Positions 1 through 12,599 of a DNA stretch of 64,000 nucleotides are shown piece by piece. Every line of letters begins with the position of its first letter. The stretch's first letter is position 1. Origin of the DNA: Porites lobata (taxonomy: Eukaryota; Cnidaria; Anthozoa; Scleractinia; Poritidae); NCBI GenBank assembly GCA_942486035.1, contig CALNXK010000079.1, positions 1,187,001 through 1,251,000 on the forward strand. Direction: 5' to 3'. A program made the translations under genes and the position numbers. The notes under the pieces were generated by a model, which searched no databases, was not told the DNA's origin, and was given only the letters and a program-made list of their open reading frames with translations.

Positions 1-2630
1 ATAAGTGCGATTGTGAGTTAAGTTTCTTTTGGAGAGCCCAGCCATCGTGACTTGTCGAGCAACAACCAACCGACTTTCTTGAAAAGTCTCATATTTGAAG
101 CAAAATTTATTCAACTTCAGAAGGTTCGAGTGAAGTAAAAATTTAATTACTCAGGCCACTTCTTACATATGTTTTAGCACAATGTTTAAATAACAAATGA
201 CTTGATTTTCAGGTAAAACCAAGGTGTAGCACATGCCTAAAATTTGAAACGAAACTTTCACCCTGAATTTAAAATTCGTTTAGTCGAAAAAGAACCCAAA
301 CTAAAATAACATTGTTTATCTTGCAGATTATCGTTAAGATAAGAATTCAACACCAGACCAGAAGTAGAACCTTTTATAAATTGATTTATTGGGAAATATT
401 TTACCCCACTTTCTTCCTGTGTGCGTGCGAGCGAAGTTTTGAGACCGCCTCCTTTTGACTCAAATTTTGGTTGTTTTCAAGTCGCGGACCACGAGAATTG
501 ATTTTGTCGATTTTCTCCAAATCCAAGCGGCCTTTTGAAAAACAAACTACACCACGTTTAGTTACTTACTTATGCCTATCTATGGACAAGATATAGGCGA
601 AAATGATTTTTTGACTGTGGCTGCGAAATTTCGATTTTGCTCGATTTTTACAGACATTTGCTCTTAATTCATCAGTTAGGTTCGGCACATGAGTGGAGCG
701 GGCGTCTGAACCGGGCCTAAGGTCCCTATTACTTAGCGCGCCCAGCCAAAACAGCTATGCTACGCAGGCTAGGAGTGGTGGGGCTGTAGCCAGCGATAAC
801 TGTCAATCAACTTTCCGTTAACCAATAGAATGCGTTTTTATTTCCTCCAATCAAAGTGCGCTGTGATCGTGTCTTCTTCATATGACTTGCCAACTATGGG
901 AGGGCTGTAGTATGGGTTTTGTTCGTTTCGTTTTCCAGATCCTGTGGAAGACTTGTGTATGAAACAGTTTTGGAGCGTTTTCCCCGATGAGTTTTTGGAG
1001 AATTTTACAAAAGTTTGAAGTATTTTCGAAACTTTCCTCGGTCAACGCATATGTTCATATGTTGGAGAGCTATAAAGCTTGGGACAAGGATGAAAGCATA
1101 AGCCTCGTGCCCAAATAAAGAGTTCGAAGAAGGACAGTAGCAAGAAGAATGATCCAGTAAGAAGAAAAAGTGATGTAATGATTTTGGAGCTTCTGGGGTA
1201 AGGTGTTATGTGCAGTTCTTTCAAAAGGCTTTTTTATATAAGGATTAGAGTCATGGTACAGATAACCTCAAGCTACGCTACTGTAGCTCTTGTTTTATAG
1301 ATCGTGAAGTTGTGAGCTTTTTTGATTTTGCTGCAAATTGTAAGTTAAGTTGCATGTAAAAAATGACCGTAACAAGAAAAAACTGAAGCATTGTTCGTGG
1401 GGATTTTGAAGTCTTTCTTTAGAAAATAATATATAAACACTTGATTTTAGAAAATGAGAACCTATTTCAAAGTTTAGGCTGAAGAGTTTCCAGTGTATAT
1501 GATCATGAGGGCCCTCAATTGCAAATTAGCAAATTTAGGGATTAGTGCAGTCATTCAGGCAGCCGACTGCATGACTCCCTGAAAGTGTCTAAGAATAGTA
1601 ATGTGGGAATTCAATGTGGATGTGTTTTGCTTTTGATTTGGAAGATAACGCTGTTAGACTTTTTTGGATCAAAATTCTGCTAGAAATGTGAGTGCAGTTT
1701 AGCATGGGTTCTTGCTTACTACTGCTTTCAATTTTTATGTGGTCAACTCTCTAAGATAAACACCTCTGAGATCAGAAAAAAGGATCTGTCTTAAAGAGAT
1801 ATCTGTCTTGTAGAGAATCCTATGAAGGGAGTAAAGCAAAGCAGGGACCAGCTCAAGGTGTCCAATTTATGGTGTTGTGAGACGTCCGTTAAGGGATTTT
1901 GTATTATAAAATTCAGCATGAGTGCTGCAGTAGTCCTGGACTCACTATTATGCTGAATTTCAATACATACAATAGAAAGAGGCCTTACTGTGGGTGTGAG
2001 GGTACATGTGTCCCTAGACTGAATTTCAAATAGTTGCACGTTTTGCATTTTCGCGTTTCGGTATTCAGCCCATCGTTAATTGTGTTTGTTGTCATTTAGT
2101 CTTCCGTTTCTCAGTTTCAAGGCGAAGTCGCTTATCAGAATTTTACCCTAACTGCAGAGCCTCGAGAAGGTGGGCTATTTCAATATTACAGTTAAAATGT
2201 TAACCTGCAAAGAAATGTTGATACCAGTGGGGTTAATGTTTTCACACATTGAATACGTTGTGGCCCACTTTTGGCATACAGTAAAACCCGATCACTCAGA
2301 ACCTGGATTTTAAGAGCCTGTTAGGCTGAAAATGAGCCAGTTAAGGCCGCCCTCTACATAAGAACCTGTTTAGCCTAGAATTTGAATTTTTCAACATTCA
2401 GAATTCTCTTTGGAGACATAAGTGCCTTGTCACTCCAACTGAAGAGCCAGTTAATAATAAGCTGAGCCACTAAATACTCTTAGCTGTATTGCATTTTTTT
2501 TCTTCAGAAAATAATAACCTTTTTAAGAACCTAAATAGCCTTAACTTGTGCTAACTACCATTATTTTGTAACCTTGAGTTGCATGTTCTTAGACGAGAAA
2601 ACCGAGCTTGAAATTTGGCTTAATCCTGGG
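1..2630. other. Gene-free intergenic DNA
   Basis: No protein domain, RNA gene or splice-coherent exon chain is recognisable on either strand. The open frames are short (85 codons or fewer) and match no family I know. The stretch is moderately AT-rich with scattered poly-A and poly-T tracts. It ends at a TTAA-flanked inverted-repeat element. Confidence 0.6.
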
Positions 2631-2634
2631 TTAA

Positions 2635-3255
2635 CCCATTCGCTCCTGGAGATTTTGCCGAAAAACGCGTTTTGAAGCTAGTCGAGTGGTTTTCTGGTCA
2701 CTGTCGTGCTATAAAGAGCTAAAACTTACCACAAACCGGTTTACAGGTCGTACACTTGGCGGCCTTCTGATCCAGATGCAAAATATCAGCTTGCGAAGTT
2801 CGGGCATGCGCAGAAAGCAAAATTTCGACATTTTTGGGTTTAAAAGTGACACAGCAGTCTTGACTTTTACTTTTCGCTTTCTCTCCTCCCTTCTTTTTTC
2901 GCTTTTCTTGCCTCATTTTTTTTTTCTCTTGCTGGGCATTTAGTAGGCTTCATTTTGGTGGGAAGAGTTTTTAGGAAAGCTTTTAGGATCTTAGGATTAG
3001 GTGAAAGGAAAGGTAGGTGGGTAATGGAACAAGATTTTCATGGAGATTTTCAGGTCCTTGTCACGTGGTTTTTTGCTTCTTTCTCCGGTGTCCTTGACTG
3101 AATTGTGCTCATTCTGGTATGGTTTGAAAGATCTCTTCACTCTGCACAAGTTAGCGAAGAAAGTTGTCCTTGACCGTTAAAACTGATGACGTCACAAAGG
3201 GTAGAAAGGACCTGGATCCGCACCGGCGGTTACGGGCGGTTCAGGGGCGAATGGG
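2635..3255. mobile_element. TTAA-flanked MITE (piggyBac/Kolobok type)
   Basis: The ends are inverted copies of each other: CCCATTCGCTCCTG on the left and CAGGGGCGAATGGG on the right, with one mismatch. Each is flanked directly by TTAA (2631-2634 and 3256-3259). A TTAA target duplication is typical of piggyBac and Kolobok DNA transposons, and terminal CCC favours piggyBac. The 621-bp interior has open frames of up to 85 codons but no transposase signature, so it is non-autonomous. Termini and duplication are seen; the superfamily is inferred. Confidence 0.75.
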
Positions 3256-3415
3256 TTAAACTTAACGATCTTTCGAGGAACCCGGCCCAGATAAACAAGG
3301 GTAAACAAGGTGTATTATGGGCCATGTTAAAGAGGCAAATAAAAAGGACTTTGATCTATTATGTAGTTTCAGGTTGATATCAAACAATTATTATTAAATA
3401 ATGTAGCAACTGTGC

Positions 3416-3738
3416 ATGCTGAAGACCTTACATAAAATAATGTATTCATCCAGTGTACAACAAAAATCTACACTGCTTGGTTTGGTCTGTTTTATGAAGA
3501 ACAGTGCACTGCCAGGGCTACTAGGTTGCCAATCAGGGTTCCGTTCTCTACATAGTACGCTCACGGCTTTGCTTGAGGGAACAAATGCTTGGTCAGTAAA
3601 CATCGACAATGGCCTCCTAAATGGCGTTGTCTTTATTGACCTTACTAAGGCATTCGACACCATTGATCATGAGATCATCTTGCGTAAGATGTCATACTTG
3701 GGTGTCGATCAGGCAGCCATAAATGGTTCTCGTCGTAC
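3416..3738 (+). pseudogene. LINE reverse transcriptase, 5' fragment
   Basis: The frame contains recognisable non-LTR retrotransposon reverse transcriptase blocks: CQSGFRSLHSTLTALLE followed by GVVFIDLTKAFDTIDHEIIL, whose first aspartate belongs to catalytic motif A. The style is that of cnidarian CR1/L2-like LINEs. The frame is cut at TTAA (3739-3742) by the 5.2 kb element that follows and resumes at 8958. Upstream endonuclease and ORF1 are not recognisable, so this is a 5'-truncated dead copy. Confidence 0.85.
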
Positions 3739-3742
3739 TTAA

Positions 3743-6700
3743 GAGGCTGTCCGCGTAAGAACCGATAAGGCAAATTTTGGTCTATCACGGATTGCCCTGA
3801 TTTTTCCAGTGGAAGATAACTATCCTACCCCATGAAGAAATATCACATTTATTTGGACCAACTCAATTTTTTCTCTATTTTACAGAAAGATTTTCTAGGT
3901 CACCTAAAACTAGCCAGTTTGCCGTCGAAAGTGGTGCGATTTTAAGGAAACTTTAGGGCTCTTGCAAACCTACCTTACAAAGCCGAATAAGCTGATTATT
4001 TTACACACAAATGTTTTAACTCTGGTCAATAGTTTCAAGGGTTAATGGTTGCATTCTGTGGAAAGTTGGCTGAGATATGATTTTTTTAAATGACCTTTAA
4101 TTTGCTTATCGGGAAAAGTAATTTGTATAACTAGAGTTGAACGGTAATTTTGCAAAAGTGGCACCTGACCCAGACTCAAGTCTGTGATAAAACAAAAGTA
4201 CTAAGACCAGTCTACTTCTTAATGCAATAAAATTTGTGGGCACTCCTCTTTGCGTGCTGTACAAAGTTCCGTTAATGTTCCAAAATTCGCCATTTTGACA
4301 GCAAAGCTGGAATTGTAACGGTCTGCATCTGGTCGACTAATTTCCACAGCTTTAACGTTTCTAGTTATCACTAACTGTCATTAGACTCTTTAAATATTGT
4401 ACTTTCGAAAACATGTGGAGAAAACTTAGTAATCGCTTTTTCTTGGTTTTTTTCTTGTCGACGATGAACGTGACTTCATTCTCCGTATGCAAATTAGCCT
4501 TAGATGCGTCGTTTCAACATGAAACATAATCCTTACATTTCATATTTCTAAGGAGAAAAATAACTCTCCTTTCCACAGTAGAACACGAACCATCACTTAG
4601 AATCCCCTTAAGATCTGTTTTTTTTTGTTTAACGAGGAAGAAGCAGCTGAATAATATATCATGATATATGTTTGCGTCGCTTAAAATAATTCAATTACTG
4701 TGGCCTGTCACGCATTCCTAACGAGGGGCGGTCGATTAGAAAACAATAGCGTTGAATCGATCAATTTTATTATATTATCATCTTTTTTTAAATGGTAGTT
4801 ATTGATAATAATTAAAAATAAGAGTTAACTTGCAAGGTAAGTCCTCTTGTCACCAAATTTGTAGGCACTCTTTTTTGCTTATCAGATGTTTGTACACGGC
4901 ACTATGATTAATAAAAAATGCCCCACACTTTTTCTATCGAAATCCATGTATAGCTTTGCAAAAGGCAAATTAGCTGTAAATTTCAGTTATTCAAAGATCT
5001 TTAAAGCATTTATCGGTAGCAGAATGAAACGAGAAAATAGTTTCTTTTTTTAGTGAATATACGCAAAAGGGATTATTTCAGTTTTTAGTTTTTGTTAGGG
5101 TATAACATCCGTATTCCCAAGATGATCTTGTTTTGGTTTCAATCTAATTGAATTATAATGCAACAAGTGCCAGTTTCAAATATATTTATGTCAATGAAAT
5201 GGCCGAAGACATCAATTGTGAAAAAAGCTGTTCTTTTCGCGAGACCGTCAAGACAGAGTGTGGCCCAGTAGGGGTGTGGAGGGAAATGCCAGTTGGTCGC
5301 AGAGCTCCTGTCGCAGAGTGAATGAATGATATTACGTCGCACTTAGCCAGCTGTCACTTGTCTAAGTGTAGCAAAGTCAATGACTGAATGAACTCATTTT
5401 AGCGAGAGTAGAGGTTTGGTAGGTATTCGGGACTGAAATGACAATCTGCCCAAGGCACAGACACTAATAGCCTGTGTACAGGCCCCCCCCCTCCTCTCCG
5501 TAGGAAAAATCGGAGAAGGGGCCCCTTCTCCGAGGAGGTGGGGGGGTAGTGTGTACACAGGCTAACACTAAAATGACAATCTGCCCAAGGCACGGACACC
5601 TACTTGGCAGGTTTTTGCGAGCGCCAAGGTCTTGAGTCGATTGTAAGCCGCTGCGCTGGAAAATGAGCCCTCAAGGGATTGGGAGACGGCGGAAATCGAG
5701 CCTAAGGTCTGGTCAATACTCCTGTCACACTCTGGATCATACTGGCAAAATAACTACTGTGGCAGGAAATAAGTCAAAGTTTTGCTCCATCATGTAAGTA
5801 TCATTCTCTTTTCTTCATGCAAAAAATTTCTAAACGTACAGACATATTCTTATTTCTCCATTTAACATTTTATCTTGCGATGTTTTCTGGTGTTCGTTTC
5901 CACTTTAGTTGAGCTTGCAAAGATAGTTTATTTATTTCTATTTTTTGACAGCCGTGTATCTTGCTCTAATCAATTCTTACCTATAAAATACTATACATAA
6001 AGGTTAATCCGTGTGTTGTAAAAGATAGTTTTCTGATGATTGTTTGAAGAGCATTGTAAATGGGGAAAAAAGAAAGAACTTTCTACACGGAGTCAGGATT
6101 CAACCTCTTCCCCAGGGCTTTCCCGCCCCTGCCATTTTCTGAGAGGAATGTCCTTGGGACGTGTGTGAAAAGTATTTCATTCTTGCAACAAAAACAATTT
6201 TTTTTAACTTTAACAGTGTTTAAAACATGTCTCTGGTTTTGTAAAAATTAGTGAGACTTAAAAGTACCAAAATGTTCAGTTCAACTTTATATAGCCGATT
6301 TGCTCCTTCTGTGGCAAGAAACGTGAAAAAACTTGACGCCAGCGGGTCGAGAAGAGTACGATTGAGCAGTCAGCAACCATGTCCACACCTTTGCCGGAGA
6401 GGTTTATTGGACAAGATTTCTCTGTTTTTCTTGTTTTGATAACGTTTTCATTAACTCTTCAAAAATGCCTCCAGATTGTATTTGTATTTGTATTTATACC
6501 CTCTTGAACAATGTGCTCCATCAAAGTGCTCCTCCCATCTCTCTATTTTTAACCTACTTTACCATCCACCCTTTCTCCCTCCGGTTCTACCTCTACTTTT
6601 ACAAGCATTTATACTTAAAGGGGTGAAATTTCTCCTCTGTATATTAATTTCTGAAAAATTAAGTCCTTCTACTTTTTCCTTAAATTCTTAAACATAGTTC

Positions 6701-8953
6701 TTTTTTCTTTAAGAACCGCTAAAGCTGCTGCTAAGGCTGCAATAAGCGCACTCGCCCTTTCATATACTTCATCTAGTGAAAGCCTACCCTTTCATATACC
6801 TGAAGCCTGAAAAAGATACCCCTTTCGGGCGGAACCTCCCCATATAGGCCATCATAGGGAGTTCCCCCCACCCCCGTTCCAATTCCGTGCTCACCTATTG
6901 CCAGCCCATGTTGGACTCTAGGCCCGTTTGAGTCAACACCTAAACATAGTCTTAAGTGTAATTACAATAAGGCAATGGACGAAATAACCGATGTAATGAA
7001 CTTGAATATACATTGAACTTGACCATAGAGATCTGCAACAAGAAGACGAGGTGTTCGAAAGGCAAAAGCTTGTTGCAGGAATCGCTGAAGAATAATTGAG
7101 ACCACAACACCCTCAATCAGAAGCTTTCAACCTATGTGTATGTCAAAGAAAGATCAACCAAGTGAGTTCAACGTGGTAACAGAGCCGTAGGGCAGCTGTC
7201 TTCCCTGGACCTGTTGAGCCAGACAAATCAAGTCTGTGGATGGATTTGTTTTCTTTAGACTCAGTTATTTTGATTATAGTGACTTGCAATTGTTTGCCAT
7301 TTTCATCTTCGATGTTGATTTTTCGGAGACATATCTCATGACAAGTGCTGAAAATAGCATTTCGGAGCCTCCAAATTTGAAAATTTTTCTAGGGGAGGAC
7401 ACTCCCAGACCCCCCTACAAGGCTCGTACCTTCGGCTCTCGCGATAATGCCCCTCGTTACAAAAGACCTAGCTACAGCCCTGGGTAATGCTAAAAAAAAT
7501 AAGTTGTGTCACTTTAAAATATCATTCAAATCCAGGGAAAGAAAAGGAGACCTAATTTAAAAACTTTCGTCTTTCATTCACTGAGTGCACGTGCTTTTCT
7601 CTATCAGCTCAGTAGTAAACATAGACAACATACGGATTCTTAATTTAGTGTGATTAACAGCCGGCAAAAACTTTTGGGATTTAACAGGAGACGGACCGTA
7701 AACAAAAAACTATGCCTTTTTCTTTTTTTCCAAGTGACTACTTTTTGGCTAATTGTCATGTATTACACCATGGGCCGTCATATTAATAAACCCTATCCTA
7801 GTGGCGCCCGGTGATACTGACTCAGTTAAAACAGTCGTAGAATGAATAAATACAACAGCACGGTATTTCCCACCCAGTAAAGAATCGGAATTAACAGTGA
7901 TTAAATTGTATGATTATCAATAACTATCACCTCAAAAAAGATATAATAAGATAAAAGAACTGATCGATAAACGGTCACTCTTGGGGAATGCGTGACGGGC
8001 CACAGTAATTAAATTATTTTAATTCGCGTAAACATATCTTCTTCTGCTGCTTCCTCCTCGTAAAAGAAACATACCTAAGGGGATCCTAAGTCATACATCG
8101 TTCGTGTTTTTCCGTGGAAGGAAGAGATATTTTTACCTTAAAAATATGAAATACAAGTATTATATTTCCTGTCAATTTGTTGAAACGACGCATCTAAGGC
8201 TAATTTGCATACGGAGAATGGAGTCATGTTCATCGTCGACAAGAAAAAAAACCAAGAAAAAGCGATTACCAAGTTTTCTTCACATGTTTTCGAAAGTCCA
8301 ACATTTAAAGGGTCTAATGACAGTTAGCGATAACTAGATATGTTAAAGCTGTGGAAATTAGTCGACCAGATGCAGACCGTTACAATTCCAGCTTTGCTAT
8401 CAAAATGGCGAATTTTGGAACATTAACGGAACTTTGTACAGCACACAAAGAGGAGTGCCCACAAATTTTATTGCATTAAGAAGTAGACTGGTCTTATTAC
8501 TTCTGTTTTATCACAGACTTGAGTCTGGGTCAGGTGCCACTTTTGCGAAATTACCGTTCAGCTCTAGTTATGCAAATTACTTTTCTCGATAAGCAAATTA
8601 AAGGTCATTTTAAAAAAATCATTTCTCAGCCAACTTTCCACAGAATGCAACCATTCAACCTTGAAACTACTAATCAGAGTTAAAACGTTTGTGTGTAAAC
8701 TAATCAGCTTATTCGGCTTTGTGAGGCCGGTTTGACAGAGCCCTAAAGTTTCACCAAAATCGCACCACTTCCGACGGCAAACTGGCCAGTTTTAGGTGAC
8801 CGAGAAAATCTTGTAATATAGAGGAAAAATTGAGTTGGTCCAAATAAATGTGGTATTTCTTCATGGAATAGTATAGTTATCTTCCACTGGAAAAATCAGG
8901 GCAATCCGTGATAGACCAAAATTTGCCTTATCGGTTCTTACGCGGACAGCCTC
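3743..8953. mobile_element. 5.2 kb TTAA element with about 1.1 kb TIRs
   Basis: The element starts GAGGCTGTCCGCGTAAGAACC and ends with the exact inverse. TTAA lies on both sides (3739-3742 and 8954-8957), and the host LINE reading frame continues across the insertion. The inverted repeats extend to roughly 4830 on the left and 7870 on the right with scattered mismatches and small indels. The interior (about 4830-7870) shows no DDE/DDD transposase or other domain I recognise. Its longer frames, such as 6060-6251 and 7236-7487, match nothing clear. It is best described as a foldback-like, non-autonomous element of a TTAA-using superfamily (piggyBac or Kolobok). Confidence 0.85.
5468..5564. mobile_element. 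97-bp palindromic miniature element with 7-bp TSD
   Basis: The ends are TAGCCTGTGTACA and TGTACACAGGCTA, with C-rich and G-rich inner arms that pair with each other. A direct ACACTAA flanks both sides (5461-5467 and 5565-5571). It lies inside the larger TTAA element. The outer flanks also carry a near-identical 25-base direct duplication (5440-5464 and 5576-5600). Confidence 0.75.
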
Positions 8954-8957
8954 TTAA

Positions 8958-9164
8958 GCAGCCGAACCCAAAGATGTAATGTCAAGTGGCAAACTATCAT
9001 CTGCTCGTACCCTCAGTTGCGGCGTGCTGCAGGGTAGCATATGGGGTCCTTTGCTATTTTTAATTTACATTAATGATCTTCCCAACTCCCTGCGGGGTGC
9101 AGTACCAAGAATGTTTGCCGATGACACCAACCTTACGCGATCTTACGTTAATTTTTTATCGATT
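8958..9164 (+). pseudogene. LINE reverse transcriptase, central fragment
   Basis: This resumes the reverse transcriptase interrupted at 3738. The frame reads SSGKLSSARTLSCGV, then LQGSIWGPLLFLIYINDLP (motif B region), then MFADDTNLT, whose FADD is motif C with two catalytic aspartates. A one-base frame slip occurs just before 8979. The frame is lost after about 9130 in an insert built from repeats of a TCGAGCTCG core. Confidence 0.85.
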
Positions 9165-9262
9165 TCGATAAACCCGTATCGAGCTCGGTTTCCTGAGCTC
9201 GATTTGTTGATTGCGGTCGGTTAAAATATCGAGCTCGATAAACTCGTATCGAGCTCGCATCG
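9130..9262. repeat. Short insert of GAGCTCG-type repeats in LINE
   Basis: Several near-palindromic copies of ATCGAGCTCG, separated by AT-rich links such as GATAAACCCGTATCGAGCTCGG, interrupt the reverse transcriptase between motif C and the thumb. Several carry SacI-like GAGCTC cores. The origin is unclear; it could be a small palindromic element. Confidence 0.5.
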
Positions 9263-9660
9263 GCGCCCCAAAACGTGTGCGGCCCTTTATATCCAAAGAA
9301 ACTGCAATTCAAATTTATAACGCTTTAATTATGCCTCATTTTGATTACTGCAGCCCTGTCTGGGACTGTTTGAGTGATAAGCTCCAAAAATTACAGAATC
9401 GTGCAGCCAGAGTTATTACTAAATCACCCTTTGATGCGAGCTCATTTGGAAATTGTGCAAAATTTCCAGCTGGTCACATGCAACAAAGAAGGTCTACCAG
9501 GAAGAAAATTATGCATTTTTTCTGGAGACTGACTTTTCACGGAGGACACTTGCTGTCATTAAATTCTCAACAACATCAAAGCTCTCAGAGACACATTATG
9601 ATTAATGTAACGATAGCAGCCTCAAACGCTTAATAAGGACAAACTCATCTTTAACGGCTG
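9263..9660 (+). pseudogene. LINE reverse transcriptase, C-terminal fragment
   Basis: The frame gives KRVRPFISKETAIQIYNALI followed by MPHFDYCSPVWDCLSDKLQK and LQNRAARVITKSPFDASS, the typical thumb and tail of CR1/L2-like LINE proteins. Order, strand and spacing show it is the same copy as 3416-3738 and 8958-9164. The frame degrades after about 9440. An A-rich stretch at 9748-9776 may be its 3' tail. Confidence 0.8.
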
Positions 9661-9926
9661 CCTCTAGGCTACTACAAAAGCACCTGTTTTTTAGGTCATG
9701 TGGCTTACAACCACAGACCTACCATTACACCTTTCCTTCTTTCATTTTTAAAAAAAATAAATGAAAATAAAAAAAAACTTCATTGCGCATTGGGCGCTTA
9801 ATGACTAGTGAAAGCCCAACAACATCAGCCAAAGCACTGAACGCAGAACATTTTGAAAAAACAAAGTCAACTGTTTCAAAAAACAAAGTGTTCATTGTCT
9901 AAGCAAGAAAAAGAAAGAGAAAAAAC

Positions 9927-12574
9927 TCATTTTTTTAATCTGTCTCCTACAATCATCGGGTGTAGTAAAGCATAGTCCTTTAAATAGCCAGGTGGCTTTG
10001 ACAACCGACCAGCACTTGTGATCCTATTTTCGACCGGCTGCGACTTGTTAAGTGTTGTACACAGAGGATGGGCCTTGCTAGATATTGCAACAGGGGTTTT
10101 GGTTGGCTGTTTAGACTTGTCCCCCTGAGCTGGAACTGTTGGGAATGACTGACCCTCTGTTGGCTGAGATCTTTGGAGTTTCTCTTGAGAGGCTGCCATA
10201 CCCAGGGGTTGCAGGGCTACAGGAGCCTTTCTAGGTTGTGAGTTGTAGAATGGCTCTCTGCTCCTGCAGAGATGTCTGTGGTTTCTGCAGAGGTTTATCC
10301 CATCTTCTGTCTTCACTTTATAGGATCGCACATCTGCTAGTTCTTCTATTTCTGCTTTGAACCATGTCTGGCTCTTGTCACGGGGAAGTGGCATTACTCT
10401 GACTGTCTCGTCTTTCACCAATGGTGAGAGCTCCTTGAAGCGGGTTCACATATGTCGCGTCACCCAAACATACGCTGGGGTGGCGAGGTGCTCAGCCCCT
10501 CCGTTGGACTGTTTCTCCGGCTTATTAGAGAAAGAAAATAATGGGCTCCTGATGCTTTGGCTTTCTTGATTAAGCTCTTTGCAGTCTTGACTGCGTTTTC
10601 TACTCGTCCTTTACTTTGGGGGTAGCCCAGGGAGCTGGTTACATGCTAAGTCCCAGATGATCACAAAAAGTCCTCAAATTCTGCAGAGTTAAAGGGTGGT
10701 TCATTGCCACCTAGCAACTCGTTATGTGTTCCATGTGTGACAAATGTCTCTTAAGTTTCTTTATGATGACAGTTACTGTTTTGCTGTGTAACTGATCCAC
10801 TTCGAAGTACCCAGGGTAGTAGTCTACTAAGCAGAGATAATTCTTGTCATCAAGTGTGGAGATGTCAGTGGCAACTTTCTCCCAGGGCCTTGACGTGGGC
10901 TCATGACAGATAAGTGGTTCTTTGGTCTGGTTACTCTGACGTGACATACAGAGGTTGCATTTCTGGATGTAGTCAGTGATTTCAGCTTTCATGCCTGGCC
11001 AATATACTGTCTCCCGTGCTCTGCATAAACAGCCTTGCGACCCAATATGGGAGTCTTGTAGCTTCTGCTTGATCTTTTATCTCCGGGTCTGTGGTATGAT
11101 CCATCACTGGCTTTTGAATATCACACCATCATGTACTGAGAGCTCATCTCAGATTTCAAAGTACCGTATTTCCTTGAATAATAGCCGTCCCTCGATTAAT
11201 CGCCTCCCTTGAATAATCGCCCCCCTTTGACGCAATCCTTAAAATAATTGCCTCCCTCGAATAATCGCCCCTCCCCGCCCGTCTCGCCATCTTCTCTTCC
11301 TTTTATCCCCTCCCTGTCAAGTTGAAGTGCAATGGGATTCAGCAAAACTGATCAGTGACGATTCAAGCTCTGAAAATTACTTAAGGAACTAAATTTGGAA
11401 CACTTAAAAAGCCCATGGTCAGTTTATTTGACATGAATATTTTTTGATTTAATGGAAAAATAACAGAAAATATTTAGGGCACGACTTCCAGTTAGCAATA
11501 TGGAAATACATTGGTGTAATCGCCTCCCTCGAATTATCCTCTTCCCTCGAATAATCGCCCCCTTGTTGTGTGAAAAAAGAAATGATCGCCCCCGGCTATT
11601 ATTTGAGGAAATACAGTACTGGTGAATGGCTGCTGGTTGTTCATCCTTTGTATCTTGGAAGTCATCCAAGATTGCTTTCTTTGCAAACTGTAGAGTTGGA
11701 TCACAAGCCGTCTCTCTCTGAAGTTCCTTAAGCTGGTGGTCTGGAACAGGAAGGAAGTGAGTGGAATGGATGCTCTCCACCTCTGATCCTGTGGCTGATC
11801 GCTCATAGTTCTCTGAATAAGCTCCTGACAGGGTATCAGCTAGCAGCATCTCCTTGCCAGGCTTGAAGTGTATTTCACAGTCATATTGTTGAGGCCGCAA
11901 CAGTAGATACTGTAGTCTCTTGAAAACTCATATGCCAGGGGCGTCCACGAAATGGAGACTAATAGTTTGTGATCTGTCTAGAGGATGACCTTCTGAACAT
12001 ACACATAGTGGTGGTTGTGTTCCATGCCGAAGACCTGAGCCAGCAATTCCTTCGAATCTGTGAATACTTCCTTTCTGCCAGTGTGGGTGCTCGGCTTGCA
12101 AATGTCACAGGTTGGCCTAGCTGCATCAGTACAAAGCCAAGTCCATCTTTAGATGTATGTCCTTAGCCTTCGGTTGGGTCACTCTCACTGAAGTACTTGA
12201 GCACTGTATACTTCGGAGACAGCATCTTTAATCTTCTCAAAGGCATCTTCCCGTTCGTGAGTCCAATTCCATTCAGCTTTCTTGTGTGTTAGACGGTGCA
12301 GTGGCTCACACAGTTCTGATAGGTGTTGTAGGAACTTAGATACTTCACAAGCCCAATGAATCTCTGCCGGTCACTCCATTTTCATTATTGCTTCGACTTT
12401 CTTAGGATCTGCTTTAACCCCATTCCTTGTCATTACATGCCTGATAAATGACACTTCACCGCACTCTAAATGGAACTTCTCCTTGTTCAGCTTGATATTT
12501 GTTGCTCTGCAACGATCGAGGTAGTTCCTCAGATTTTGGTCGTGGTCAAGGTCAGCCTTTTCATCAGTGTCCAC
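9927..12574 (-). pseudogene. Ty3/gypsy retrotransposon pol relic (antisense)
   Basis: On the minus strand the pieces appear in pol order from high to low coordinate. First is reverse transcriptase C-terminus (12371-12574, ending VKADPKKVEAIMKME). Next is RNase H (about 12000-12160: SKDGLGFVLMQLGQPVTFASR and a TLAERKYSQI-like block), then the linker to integrase (11640-11900). The integrase zinc-binding region (10711-10992) has the CNLCMSRQSNQ half. The integrase core (10430-10690) has a PPFNSAEFEDF stretch and GRVENAVKTAKSLIKKAKAS with the catalytic glutamate. The integrase C-terminus is at 9927-10421 (VRVMPLPRDKSQTWFKAEIE). Stops and frameshifts break every junction, a MITE is inserted at 11161, and no LTRs are visible. 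It is dead. Confidence 0.9.
11161..11619. mobile_element. MITE nested in gypsy relic
   Basis: The left end GTACCGTATTTCCTTGAATAA and the right end, whose inverse begins GTACTGTATTTCCTC, form imperfect terminal inverted repeats of about 30 bases ending in AATAATAGCCG. AGTAC occurs at both edges and could be the target duplication or part of the repeat. Subterminal arms contain several copies of the motif TCGAATAATCGCCCC. There is no coding capacity. It splits the linker region of the gypsy pol, so it inserted later. Confidence 0.75.
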
Positions 12575-12599
12575 CAGCCCAATGATGAGTAGAAGCGCC

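Noticed and set aside
7236..7487. 83-residue frame inside the TTAA element as a possible transposase piece
   Set aside because: No catalytic motif or family resemblance that I can support.
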